From positions 1 through 51,735 of IMG/VR virus record IMGVR_UViG_3300030329_001756: a stretch of 51,735 bases of DNA. One strand, written 5' to 3'. Under the pieces are notes generated by a model, which saw only the letters and a program-made list of their open reading frames with translations, searched no databases and was not told where the DNA came from. The position numbers and the translations under genes are program-made. Of this stretch, positions 30,977 through 40,078 are shown piece by piece (position 1 is the stretch's first letter; the number at the start of each line of letters is the position of its first letter). Origin of the DNA: a virus.

Positions 30977-33313
30977 CTAATCCTTACCTAGATTTTTCAA
31001 CACACTACCTAAAACTGTAGTAGCAATGCTTCCTAATAATGATCCTGTAGCTCTCTTATCAGCAGCACTTAATTGAATGTCTACCAATTCTTTTTCAAAC
31101 TGTTGATTAAGAACAGTTAAAGCTGTTTGTTGCGCTCTAGCTTTTGCATTCTCTGTAGCTGTAAAAGCTTGTGCAGCATCATCTCTAAATTTTTGCCACA
31201 TTTCTTCTTGAGCCTTAACAGTTATGCCTAATAAGGTAGCTGCATTTTGTTGATTAGCTTTATTTTTCTCTGCTGTATTAGCAGTATTAATAGTTCTTCT
31301 CCACGTAGCATTAGACTGCTCAATTTGTAAAGCTAAATTAGCGTTAAATTTTTCTCTTGAATCTCTCATTTTAGAGTTATATTGAGCTACAGCTAAATCT
31401 TGATTTGAATTAAACTGTTGATTAGCAGTATCTCTAGCTTTATTTTCTAAGTCTACTGAAGTAGATAGTTGATCATAAAATTGATTCACTTGATTTTCAG
31501 AAGTAGCGTTAAATTGCTTTCTAGCGTTTTCAGCAGCTTGATCAGTGAATAAAGATTGCACTTGACTTTGATGATTTAATGTGTTCATAGCCTGTTCGTT
31601 TTCAACATTTGTTAGATTCATCTGTAAAAACGATTGAGCATTTTGTTGTGCAGCTTTCATTCTGTTGTCAAGATTTTGACGATCCATAGCAGCGATAGTA
31701 GCAGCGTTAGCTAAAGCAGTTTGTTGTTCGTTGTTAAGATTTTGAATTTGAAGCGTTGCAGCTTTTTGAGCAACATCAGCAGCAATAGGTATAGCTGATT
31801 CCATAAGACCTTGTGCTACTGCCGCAGCAGCCATACTGGAAGCACCTAAACCTCTTTGGTTCATAAGTTCGTTTACTTTACGAACTGTAGGTGACGCCCA
31901 CGGTGGGAATTTGCCTGTTTCAATACCTTCAGTTAACTTTTCAATCTGATAAGCTGTAGAAGCTTCTTGAGCTAGTTCTTGTGTTTTAGCTTCAGCAAGA
32001 CTGCCTCTTTCAAACATTTCTGTTCTTGTACGTTCGTCTACGACCTGATTAGGATCAATGACATCCTTAGAAGTAATATTTCCTTGTACAGCTTCAGCAG
32101 TAGGAAGGCTTGAATACGTTCTTTCTATATTATCAACAACAGAAGCCTCAGACGTATCAGCTACAGCATCAGTATACGTAGTGGCAGTAGGATCACCAAT
32201 ATCTACTGTTGATGGTTTTCTTGATCCGTCATTAGGATCAACTGGTTTTCGCGTCAAAAGTCCTTTATTACCGACATCAACATCAGGATAAACTGGTGGG
32301 TACTTAATCGGTTGAAATCTCTTACCTGTTGATAGTGCGCCGGGACCCCTTAAAAGTTCATTAGTTTGAACTTTTTGATCTTCAGGCGTATACAGCATCT
32401 CAATACCGCTGGTATCAATTCCTGTAACATTGCCATCTTCATCTACAATAGGTTTACCAGCTTTACCTGTTTGTGTAATAATATTAGGAATACCAACAGC
32501 TTGAGTACCCTTAATATCAATAATTGGTTTATTAATTACATTAGGGTCATTAGTTTTTGGCTGAATAACTCTAGGGTCTTTTGGTTCAGTATCTACTTCA
32601 TTTATATTAGATGTGTCTGACACGTTTTGATTCCCTGTATTAGTTGGTGGTTTATATTTTGTAACAGATTCTTTTGGTCCTGAAATACCTTTATAGGCAG
32701 GATTTTTTACTTGTCGTGTTTTTTTGACGGTAGTATGTTTACGCCCTTCTTTTTTACCGTGTCTTTGATAATGCAGATGAGGACGTGATCCAAAGTACCA
32801 ATCATTAGCTATGTCTGGATTTTGTCTAAGGTACTCAGCCGCATCAAATTCTCCGGTATCGTATTCTTCTTCAATAAACTCTGGTTCAGACGGTTCTACT
32901 GGCTTTTGAGGTTCAGGTTGCGGTTCAGGTTCAGTAGGATATTCGTATTGACCTGAGTACACTTGAGATACAGAACTTTTAGGATCAATAAGAGTGGGTT
33001 GAGTTTTAGATTCAGAAGGTTTACCGTCTTGACTTGAATTTAAGTTATACTGCTCAATTTGTGAAACTAAATCAGTGTTAATTTTTCCTGATCCTTGTTC
33101 CATTTGTTTTGTTAGATTAGCATTAAAATCTGATCTACGTTTATCCCAAGACTGCCAAGCAGGATTAGATACTTGTTCTGTTCTTTGTTTAGTGACCATT
33201 TCTTGATCACCGCCCGCCGTTTGTTCCTGTTCTTGATATGAAACTTGCTTATTAATAGTTTTAGGAGGTTCTGGCTCCGTAAACATAGTAGTTCCAAAAA
33301 GAGGTGTACTCAT
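30977..33313 (-). CDS. Long Gln/Ala/Asn-rich virion protein (778 aa)
   Basis: Proline/Glu/Thr-rich N-terminal half with a module at about 156-193 (FDAAEYLRQNPDIAND ... HYQRHGKKEGR), the 'YLxxNPD ... Hyxx-GxxEGR' motif found in bacterial surface or secreted proteins. From about residue 420 a very long coiled coil rich in Gln, Asn and Ala, with a small C-terminal hydrophobic patch (LLGSIATTVLGSVLKNL). Likely an internal core or tail protein. The surface-protein motif is unusual. Confidence 0.6.
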   Translation of the reverse strand: MSTPLFGTTMFTEPEPPKTINKQVSYQEQEQTAGGDQEMVTKQRTEQVSNPAWQSWDKRRSDFNANLTKQMEQGSGKINTDLVSQIEQYNLNSSQDGKPSESKTQPTLIDPKSSVSQVYSGQYEYPTEPEPQPEPQKPVEPSEPEFIEEEYDTGEFDAAEYLRQNPDIANDWYFGSRPHLHYQRHGKKEGRKHTTVKKTRQVKNPAYKGISGPKESVTKYKPPTNTGNQNVSDTSNINEVDTEPKDPRVIQPKTNDPNVINKPIIDIKGTQAVGIPNIITQTGKAGKPIVDEDGNVTGIDTSGIEMLYTPEDQKVQTNELLRGPGALSTGKRFQPIKYPPVYPDVDVGNKGLLTRKPVDPNDGSRKPSTVDIGDPTATTYTDAVADTSEASVVDNIERTYSSLPTAEAVQGNITSKDVIDPNQVVDERTRTEMFERGSLAEAKTQELAQEASTAYQIEKLTEGIETGKFPPWASPTVRKVNELMNQRGLGASSMAAAAVAQGLMESAIPIAADVAQKAATLQIQNLNNEQQTALANAATIAAMDRQNLDNRMKAAQQNAQSFLQMNLTNVENEQAMNTLNHQSQVQSLFTDQAAENARKQFNATSENQVNQFYDQLSTSVDLENKARDTANQQFNSNQDLAVAQYNSKMRDSREKFNANLALQIEQSNATWRRTINTANTAEKNKANQQNAATLLGITVKAQEEMWQKFRDDAAQAFTATENAKARAQQTALTVLNQQFEKELVDIQLSAADKRATGSLLGSIATTVLGSVLKNLGKD

Positions 33314-33316
33314 AAT

Positions 33317-33481
33317 TTATCTCTTATTTAAAAGCTTCTGAACAGTATCTGTTTCGTATATTCTAATTCCAAACCAAATTAGAGTAATCACAGAAACTAA
33401 AGGAGGAAGCCAACCAGCTAAAAGAGCAACCGTCGATCCAACCCCTACAACGTCACCAACAGTCTTTACTTCTTCTAACAT
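33317..33481 (-). CDS. Small holin-like membrane protein (54 aa)
   Basis: MLEEVKTVGDVVGVGSTVAL then a membrane segment (LAGWLPPLVSVITLIWFGI) and a charged tail IYETDTVQKLLNKR. This amphipathic helix, membrane span and YETxTVQ tail resemble small T7-type class II holins. GAGGAA precedes ATG by 4-5 bases. Placed between DUF6447-like and the 778-aa gene. With the 3TM protein at 20455 there would be two holin candidates. Confidence 0.6.
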   Translation of the reverse strand: MLEEVKTVGDVVGVGSTVALLAGWLPPLVSVITLIWFGIRIYETDTVQKLLNKR

Positions 33482-33501
33482 ACTTCCTCTTTTTTTTTAT
33501 T

Positions 33502-33747
33502 TTACGATGCTAACTTTTCAGACACAATCTCTTCTTCATTATTCTCTTCCAAACTTTTAAGAAGAGCAGAAGTGAAAGATTGTAAAGCAACTTGAGTTTG
33601 ATCAAGCTTAAATTTTTCAATTTCAAATCTAGCTTGCAAATCTCTGATCTGAGCAATTACATATTTCTGTTCGTTATTAAACGAATCAGTGTCGTACTGA
33701 GTACCGTTAATATTAATGATGTTATCTTTGTTTACGTCTTTAACCAT
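33502..33747 (-). CDS. DUF6447-like small protein (81 aa)
   Basis: ININGTQYDTDSFNNEQKYVIAQIRDL, then a coil EIEKFKLDQTQVALQSF, matches the 'INGTxYDxDSLSdexk' small phage protein family. Role unknown, found in virion gene runs of marine phages. Confidence 0.65.
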   Translation of the reverse strand: MVKDVNKDNIININGTQYDTDSFNNEQKYVIAQIRDLQARFEIEKFKLDQTQVALQSFTSALLKSLEENNEEEIVSEKLAS

Positions 33748-33771
33748 CGTATGTTTCTCCTTTTAATTTTA

Positions 33772-34101
33772 TTAAGACCACGGTAGGTTAGGCTGAATTA
33801 TAGGAGGATTAATTTGATTGTCAATATCTTTTTGGATGTTAACTTCAGTTTCATCCTTATCTACCTCTTGCCAGACCCAACCAAGAACTTGATCTTTAGT
33901 TAAATCTGTAAAGGGTATGAAAGGGTCGCCCTCTTCATATGTTACACCAACCGCACCATACTGAGTTGAGAAATAAGTTTTACTATCATTCTCTTCAGAC
34001 CCATTACAGCGCCAATGTACCGTCATAACAACATCAGTCTTACTATCTTTTGTAGGGTAACAATCTAATGCTTCTACTAGCCATTTAATTGTAGCAGCCA
34101 T
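33772..34101 (-). CDS. DUF7936-like conserved phage protein (109 aa)
   Basis: ATIKWLVEALDCYP, TDVVMTVHWRCNG, GAVGVTYEEGDPFIPFTDLT and VLGWVWQEVDKDETE, INPPIIQPNLPW follow a compact conserved family in phages (DUF7936 by memory), beta-rich with an acidic helix. Often near tail genes; function unknown. Confidence 0.7.
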   Translation of the reverse strand: MAATIKWLVEALDCYPTKDSKTDVVMTVHWRCNGSEENDSKTYFSTQYGAVGVTYEEGDPFIPFTDLTKDQVLGWVWQEVDKDETEVNIQKDIDNQINPPIIQPNLPWS

Positions 34102-34137
34102 AATTTAATTCCTTTTCATTAGTATGTCGTTATTTAA

Positions 34138-34365
34138 CTATATCCGTTGCGCGGCAGCAGCGGCATCGCGCTGCGCTCTATTTAAATAATCGCTACTGTC
34201 TTTAGCCTCGTCGTAGGCAGCCGCCCAGCGAGATACTTTCGCTTCAAGCCGCGCTGCCGCCTCAATTTCGGTCGCGCATGAGGCGAGATTATGCACGCAC
34301 CATGCGTCAGGATCGACCACTATATGCTCTAGAACATCACGTTGTCTTTGTGTCAAGTTTATCAT
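34138..34365 (-). CDS. Small fibre-associated protein, possible assembly chaperone (75 aa)
   Basis: Start chosen at ATG 34365, overlapping the fibre stop by four bases (ATGA); the longer frame adds only eight out-of-place residues. MINLTQRQRDVLEHI and VSRWAAAYDEAKDSSDYLNRAQRD are helical; the LT-QR-x(n)-W-A-A-YD pattern occurs in small genes right behind tail fibres. GC-rich like the fibre tip, so the pair may have been exchanged together. Confidence 0.6.
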   Translation of the reverse strand: MINLTQRQRDVLEHIVVDPDAWCVHNLASCATEIEAAARLEAKVSRWAAAYDEAKDSSDYLNRAQRDAAAAAQRI

Positions 34366-36962
34366 GCTACTAGCTCCCCGCTGAACCAACTCACCAATCC
34401 GCCAACACCGTAAACACCCTCATCATCGCTGGCGCTTCCCGTCGCCTCAACTTCGATGTAGGCTGTGTCCGAAGCATCCATATCGCACAACACGCTGTTT
34501 CCAGCGGTCATTCCGGCAGCACCGCCAGCCCCGGTGCCCAATACGGAGAGATCGAAGGTTCGGTTCGATGTGACCAAAAATACGTTGAATCGGGTCGCGC
34601 CGCCATCATTAGCCCATCGAACTGAGGCAGAAAAACGATACCGGCCTGTTACCGGCGCGGTGAATATGCCACTGCTGTTATTGTAATCTGCGTTCTGATC
34701 GAAAATTTCCGAATTAAATACAATGGTTACGTTTGTACCGTTGCCTGTGATGCTAAGTTGGTTTGTGGTCAGTTCAGCCAAAAATGCGGGCTGGCTGGGC
34801 ATTGTAATCTCGCCAGCGGAACTGATCGACATGCGCTCTGCCGCAGCAACACCGGCACCACTGTTGGTGTAAAACCTGAGTTTAGTGCTGCCACCGCCGC
34901 TGTACGACATCAAATTGACGTTACCACCGCTATCTGGCTGGATATAAAATCCGTATTGACCGCCGGGAGTCGTATCCACACCAGCACCAGTGCTTCGCAC
35001 AAGAACTTGACCGTTAACGTCAAATTTTGCGTCAGAGTCTGGCGAACTGGTGCCAATCCCAACATTGCCCGACGAATCTATGCGGAGTCTTTCAGAGGCA
35101 TTAGTAACAAATCGCATAGAGTTGCCGCCGTGATCGTAATTGATTCCGGCTACATCGTTATCATCAGGATCACCAAAAACGATGCTTGCCAGTTGATCAT
35201 TCGGAGTTAGAATAGAAAGACCGGCAAATCCACTATTTTCGATAATTAATTCATCTGCGTTTGCATTGGCCGTGACAGACCCAGCAGATGCGTTGTGAAT
35301 ATGTACTTTGCCGTCTGGGGCTGTTGTGCCAACCCCTAACGTAGCCGCTCCACCTAAGATTAAATCATCCGTCGAGGCATCCCAGAGCATGTATGCACTA
35401 GCCGTATCTCCAAAGAATTTAACGTCGTAGCCAGTATCATCTACACCAACAGTAACTGTATTATCGATTTGAACAGCACCATCTATATCAACGGCATCTA
35501 GATTAGTTGTGCCATCAATATCTGCATTACCTGATATATCTAGTGTTGTAGCATCTAATTCACCAGCTACAGTTAGAACACCGCTTGTAAGAGTTAGAAG
35601 ATCAGTATCAGAAGTATGACCTATAGTTGTTCCATTAATGATAACATTATCAACCGTAAGAGTTGTGAGTGTTCCAAGAGAAGTAACATTGCCTTGAGCC
35701 GCTGTAGCAAGTGTACCAGCAATTGTACCGCCTGAAACATTGATACCAGCACTAAATACTGGTATCTGATTCATTGTCACAACACCGCCACTAGAGATAG
35801 CTATTGCATCTGTGTCAGAAGCAGAACCAATATTACCAGCATCAGGAATAACAATGTTACCGCCAGTAGTCATCAAACCACCACCAGTGTAAGTTCCGCT
35901 TACATCTAGGTTGGCATTAACATCTACCAAAGTTGCGTTCAGTTCGATTTCATCTGTAGCATTAATGTCTAAAATAGTTGCGGAAGGAGCATTAATATAT
36001 TGAGAAGCGTCATTAAACTGAAGTGCCATTGTACTATTTAGAAGTAACCCAGTATCAGCAACGTGAGTTAAGGTAACATCACCATCGTCACCAAAATGAA
36101 TTACTGCTGCATCACTATCAAGATATAAATCATCTCCAAGTGTTAAATCTGAACTGAATACTGGCGTTTGACTAAAAGTAACAACACCACCAGATGAGAT
36201 GGCTATGGCATCCGTATCAGAAGCAGAACCAATATTACCACCATCAGGAATAACAATGTTACCTCCAGTAGTCATCAAACCACCGCCAGTATAGGTGCCA
36301 CTTACATCAAGGTTAGCGTTTACATCCATTAAAGTAGCATTTACTTCAACTTCATCTGTAGCGTTTATATCCAGAACAGTAGCAGAAGGAGCGTTGATAT
36401 ATTGAGAAGCATCGTTAAACTGAATAGCCATTGTGCTGTTTAACAGTAATCCAGTATCAGCAACGTGGGTTAGTGTTACATCATTATCTGCACCAAATCC
36501 TAATACAGCGGCATCGCTGTTAAGTTTTAAATCATTACTTACAAGAACTGCTGTAGATGCGTTAAGATCAATAGTAGCTTCACCATCGATAGTAAGAACA
36601 CCATCTGAACTTTGATGAATAAACGAAGCAGTATCTCCAAACATAATCTTTTCTGTAGAATTAATAAGAATATCGTCGGAGAATTTAAAATAGTCTTCAT
36701 CTTCCATCCAGTAAAGAACACCATCGTTTGATTCGCCATCAAACGTAATGGTAATATCTGTTCCAGAAGTACCAGCACCAAACGTAAGAGTATTACTTAA
36801 AAGTTTAGCAATTGCTCCACCTTCACCGGCAGTACCATCATGTGAGTGTCCACTTGTTCCAAACGCTGCTAAAATAGCATCAAATTCATCATTTGAATCA
36901 TCAGCATTAATAGTATCGCCTTGTGTGTAACTACTTTGTCTAGCTGAATAAGCTGTACCCAT
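34362..36962 (-). CDS. Tail fibre with C1q-like tip (866 aa)
   Basis: Receptor-binding fibre. N-terminus MGTAYSARQSSYTQGDTINA and DDSNDEFDAILAAF are typical of phage fibre attachment. Residues about 60-520 are repeat beta structure with two copies of a 134-residue unit (SDAAVIHFGDDGDVTLTHVADTG...). Residues 736-866 form a C1q/TNF-like domain (FDQNADYNNSSGIFTAPVTG and YRFSASVRW), trimeric and suited to bind surface ligands. The 3' third is GC-rich whereas the 5' part is AT-rich, suggesting tip exchange. Confidence 0.88.
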   Translation of the reverse strand: MGTAYSARQSSYTQGDTINADDSNDEFDAILAAFGTSGHSHDGTAGEGGAIAKLLSNTLTFGAGTSGTDITITFDGESNDGVLYWMEDEDYFKFSDDILINSTEKIMFGDTASFIHQSSDGVLTIDGEATIDLNASTAVLVSNDLKLNSDAAVLGFGADNDVTLTHVADTGLLLNSTMAIQFNDASQYINAPSATVLDINATDEVEVNATLMDVNANLDVSGTYTGGGLMTTGGNIVIPDGGNIGSASDTDAIAISSGGVVTFSQTPVFSSDLTLGDDLYLDSDAAVIHFGDDGDVTLTHVADTGLLLNSTMALQFNDASQYINAPSATILDINATDEIELNATLVDVNANLDVSGTYTGGGLMTTGGNIVIPDAGNIGSASDTDAIAISSGGVVTMNQIPVFSAGINVSGGTIAGTLATAAQGNVTSLGTLTTLTVDNVIINGTTIGHTSDTDLLTLTSGVLTVAGELDATTLDISGNADIDGTTNLDAVDIDGAVQIDNTVTVGVDDTGYDVKFFGDTASAYMLWDASTDDLILGGAATLGVGTTAPDGKVHIHNASAGSVTANANADELIIENSGFAGLSILTPNDQLASIVFGDPDDNDVAGINYDHGGNSMRFVTNASERLRIDSSGNVGIGTSSPDSDAKFDVNGQVLVRSTGAGVDTTPGGQYGFYIQPDSGGNVNLMSYSGGGSTKLRFYTNSGAGVAAAERMSISSAGEITMPSQPAFLAELTTNQLSITGNGTNVTIVFNSEIFDQNADYNNSSGIFTAPVTGRYRFSASVRWANDGGATRFNVFLVTSNRTFDLSVLGTGAGGAAGMTAGNSVLCDMDASDTAYIEVEATGSASDDEGVYGVGGLVSWFSGELVA
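35780..36520. repeat. Two tandem copies of a 402-nt unit in the fibre gene
   Basis: For example AGAAGCAGAACCAATATTAC recurs 402 bases apart (134 codons), with third-position differences in between. The unit encodes a repeated beta shaft segment. Confidence 0.8.
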
Positions 36963-36966
36963 TTTT

Positions 36967-38463
36967 CTACATCCTTGTTCCCGGTGTAAATTCTAATTGA
37001 AAACCTTTTAATGTAATAGGTGGATTGCTTGATGTATCATCAATTTTAACAACTGCTGTAAATCCACTTCCTTCTATAGGTTGTCTAACGATTGGGAAAC
37101 CTTCTGATCCATAAACTCCTGAACCATACGTTGTTCCTCCATACAAAGCGTGTGAAACCTGAGTAGTAAGATTGTAATTTGCTGGTTGCGGAATATCAGC
37201 ATTCTCAAAATCAAATTTAACACCTAACATAAGGTCTACTTCACCCTCTGAATCATAATTAACATTTATTCTTTGCATATTTTTACGAATACCAGCATCA
37301 CCTAATGTAAGATCAGGAGAACGATAAGATGCTCGTATATTAGTTCCTGCAAAAGTGTTACCGCTTTCTTGTTGATATACATAGCCATCATATCCGCCAT
37401 GCACAACTACTTCATCATTACTTATATAATAAGAATCACAACAAGAAGGTTTAATTCCTTTTAAATCTGCCCATTCCCAGCCTATACCACCTTGAGGAGT
37501 TGCTTTAATAACACCTATAATACCTTTTGCTGCTTTTTCAATGCCGTTTGTTGAAGGAGTAAATAAACGATATTGGCTTTTTTCTCTTATAACAACAGAA
37601 CTAATTCTGTCTAATATAACATCTTCAAATCTTCTTTGAATAGGTTTAGAAATAGAACCTAATTCAATATCGCCAATCCTAGCAGTACCTTGCACTGTGC
37701 GAATACCATCAGGACCGAGAAACGCTAGATCACCTCCTATCTCCTGTATGCTAAATCCATCTAAGCAGCCAATATGTCTAGAAATATTTTCGATAGCAAA
37801 AGAAGCTAATCCGCTTCCTGTAAGCTTAAATATTCTATCTTGGCAAAAGATGAAAAGGTTATCACGAAAAACTTTTAATCCTGTTACATTATCATCAACT
37901 TTAATAGAACCAGCACCATTCGATGCTTGAAAATCATCTTCATTAAACGGTGCAGAAAAAACTATTTCTTGCGGATTTGAAGACATTCCTGCATAAAACA
38001 TATGGCTTCTAAACGAAGCTACGTGTTGAGCATCTGTAGGAACACCACTTGCAGTGATTGTAGCAACAGTATTTCCAGTAAGAACGCGAGGATTATCTGC
38101 TCCATTTACAAGAATAAGTTTTTCCGTATTTTCGTAATTGAATCTTTCTCCCATGTACCTTCCGCTTGCATTAAGACCTGTTTCAAGATTTGTCCAAGAA
38201 CTTCCTGCGCTACGAGCTAATGTACCGTTTGAGATAGCAAATACTTGATCATTATAAACAAACACACCTTGAACAGTGTTGCTACCGTTTACTTGAGAAG
38301 AAGAATATTTTGAAGTTCCTTCAAGTCTTCTATACCCACCAAGAATTGACGGTTCAAAATTATTTAAAATTGAAGCCGCTCCCGGCGGCATTGAGTAAAC
38401 GTCTTGATCAAGAATAAGTCCACCACTGACTGTAACAATACTGGAAGTAATTTGTTGTGTCAT
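36967..38463 (-). CDS. Tail tubular protein B-like (498 aa)
   Basis: Nozzle protein of the short tail, below the A ring. Starts MTQQITSSIVTVSGGL and has repeated beta-strand blocks (QGVFVYNDQVFAISNGTLAR, TGLKVFRDNLFIFCQDRIFKL, DGFSIQEIGGDLAFLGPDGI) typical of the beta-propeller in T7 gp12 homologues. Its first ATG overlaps the stop of the A protein. Shorter than T7 gp12 (794), but similar to marine podoviral versions. Confidence 0.8.
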   Translation of the reverse strand: MTQQITSSIVTVSGGLILDQDVYSMPPGAASILNNFEPSILGGYRRLEGTSKYSSSQVNGSNTVQGVFVYNDQVFAISNGTLARSAGSSWTNLETGLNASGRYMGERFNYENTEKLILVNGADNPRVLTGNTVATITASGVPTDAQHVASFRSHMFYAGMSSNPQEIVFSAPFNEDDFQASNGAGSIKVDDNVTGLKVFRDNLFIFCQDRIFKLTGSGLASFAIENISRHIGCLDGFSIQEIGGDLAFLGPDGIRTVQGTARIGDIELGSISKPIQRRFEDVILDRISSVVIREKSQYRLFTPSTNGIEKAAKGIIGVIKATPQGGIGWEWADLKGIKPSCCDSYYISNDEVVVHGGYDGYVYQQESGNTFAGTNIRASYRSPDLTLGDAGIRKNMQRINVNYDSEGEVDLMLGVKFDFENADIPQPANYNLTTQVSHALYGGTTYGSGVYGSEGFPIVRQPIEGSGFTAVVKIDDTSSNPPITLKGFQLEFTPGTRM

Positions 38464-39506
38464 TAGATATGTAATCCTGACGCAAATATATAATTTCTTT
38501 TATTAATAAGTTCAACCCTCATTCTAGATAAACCTTCTTTATAATCTTTTTCAGATAATTGGGCTGCGGGCATATTAGCTCTTACAATGTGAAGATAGTA
38601 CTTTCCTCTGTTTACAATTACATCGTCATATCGTGAAGGAAGATCAGGAGTATCGTCGTGTGCATCCAAATCAGTGTGAGTTTTGTAGTACTCGTATCTT
38701 ACGCTTAAAGTGCTTCTGTCTGGAACAGGACTAAGACCGTACTTATCGTCAAATGTTTCGTACACATACTCAGGAGTACCAAATTGTTCTTTTTGAGTAG
38801 GGTCTAAATCTCTAGCTGAAAACTTATCGTACCACTCTTCATACGACAGAAATTTTAATTGTCTTGGCGGCGTATCTTCAGATACTTCAACATTGTCTAC
38901 ATCGTAGTTAGCAGATGCAGAGTTAACAAAACCTACATATGTTGTAGTTGTTGTAGCAGCAAACTTAATAGCATGATACTGCCCATCACCTAAATCATCA
39001 ACACTTAATGTTTGTGTGTCTATTTGAGTTCCTCCAGAACCTGTTCCTATGTTCAAAGTAATATCGCCTCCAAATGTACGACATCTTAAAACATATTGTT
39101 TGTTTACTACAGTGCTGAATGACTGTTCTGCACCAGCGGAGTTAAGTCTCATAACACCGGATGAATGAGCAGGAGTGCCAGATGTTGTAGACCAAGAATT
39201 AATGTTAGAGTCAAACGTGCCGTTTGTAATAAGATTAGTTGGAATAAGAATAAACGTACCCATCTTAACTTTTCTAGCATCAGAAGGAAAGCTATATTCT
39301 TGTGTTCCAGCAGTAAGAGAATCAGTCTTATCGCTATGTATAAAAGGCCACTCTACTTCAGAATTGTAGATATCGTGAACACTTTTATTAACCATGTTCT
39401 TTGCGATAGTCTGAATACCTCTAGAACTCGTAAAATTACCTGATGTAAGTTCAGGTTCGTTTAGCTCGTTAAGTATTCTATTCGTTAGTGATAGAAATGT
39501 AGCCAT
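38463..39506 (-). CDS. Tail tubular protein A with inserted carbohydrate-binding-like domain (347 aa)
   Basis: T7 gp11-like adaptor: ATFLSLTNRILNELNE, VNKSVHDIYNSEVEWPF, RQLKFLSYEEWYDKF and C-terminal PSRYDDVIVNRGKYYL. Residues about 91-210 are an extra jelly-roll-like module: NLITNGTFDSNINSWS, then VLRCRTFGG, GQYHAIKFAATT and YDVDNVEVSE, the usual layout of CBM4/9-like domains. Without it the protein would be about 225 aa, close to gp11 (196). It sits between decoration protein and tube B. Confidence 0.82.
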   Translation of the reverse strand: MATFLSLTNRILNELNEPELTSGNFTSSRGIQTIAKNMVNKSVHDIYNSEVEWPFIHSDKTDSLTAGTQEYSFPSDARKVKMGTFILIPTNLITNGTFDSNINSWSTTSGTPAHSSGVMRLNSAGAEQSFSTVVNKQYVLRCRTFGGDITLNIGTGSGGTQIDTQTLSVDDLGDGQYHAIKFAATTTTTYVGFVNSASANYDVDNVEVSEDTPPRQLKFLSYEEWYDKFSARDLDPTQKEQFGTPEYVYETFDDKYGLSPVPDRSTLSVRYEYYKTHTDLDAHDDTPDLPSRYDDVIVNRGKYYLHIVRANMPAAQLSEKDYKEGLSRMRVELINKRNYIFASGLHI

Positions 39507-39587
39507 TTTTTATCCATGCTGTTTTAAAAAAATAAAAAGGAATGAAGTGTGAGGGAGAAATTAATCTCCCCCACAACAACATGTAAC

Positions 39588-40061
39588 TTAGGCGAACGTA
39601 ACCTTCTGAGATTCGTTATCACCTAAACCGTCATAGTCGGCAACGATAGCCCAAACACGCACAACCGCGTTAATGGCTCCCGTAGCAACAACAACGTCAA
39701 TAGTGTCGGCAGAGGTATAGTTACCGTAACCGATAGAAGTAGTGCCTTGCGACCCTGCACCAGCTTGGGCGCGAATAGGAACAAGGTTGGTGTTAGCGAT
39801 AGTCTGAGCGGTAACGTAACGATCCACATCATCGCCATCTCCAAGCGAAACCGTGCCACTGTTGCCAGCGGAATCAGCGGTCATAACTTCAAGACCAGCA
39901 GTAACAACGTAGGTGTTAGCGGGAAGTTCGATGCACTCAAACACATCGTTTGCAGCGTTAGTCGTAGAGCTAAAATCTACGACCACGCTAAGTAGTTTGA
40001 CATCAACGGCATTTGAGGTAATACCAGTGCTGCCACCACCTGTAATAGTATAAGTAGCCAT
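39588..40061 (-). CDS. Probable capsid decoration or head-fibre protein (157 aa)
   Basis: All-beta, small-residue-rich protein (MATYTITGGGSTGITSNAVD ... ELPANTYVVTAGLEVM ... VRVWAIVADYDG). Position directly behind the major capsid and lack of Lys/charged helices fit a capsid-bound protein. No family was recognised with certainty. GC-richer than the neighbours, like the capsid gene. Confidence 0.6.
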   Translation of the reverse strand: MATYTITGGGSTGITSNAVDVKLLSVVVDFSSTTNAANDVFECIELPANTYVVTAGLEVMTADSAGNSGTVSLGDGDDVDRYVTAQTIANTNLVPIRAQAGAGSQGTTSIGYGNYTSADTIDVVVATGAINAVVRVWAIVADYDGLGDNESQKVTFA

Positions 40062-40078
40062 TTTCTAGTACTCCTCTC

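Noticed and set aside
34362-36962. Diversity-generating retroelement target in the fibre gene
   Set aside because: Fibre repeats exist, but no reverse transcriptase or template repeat is in the window.
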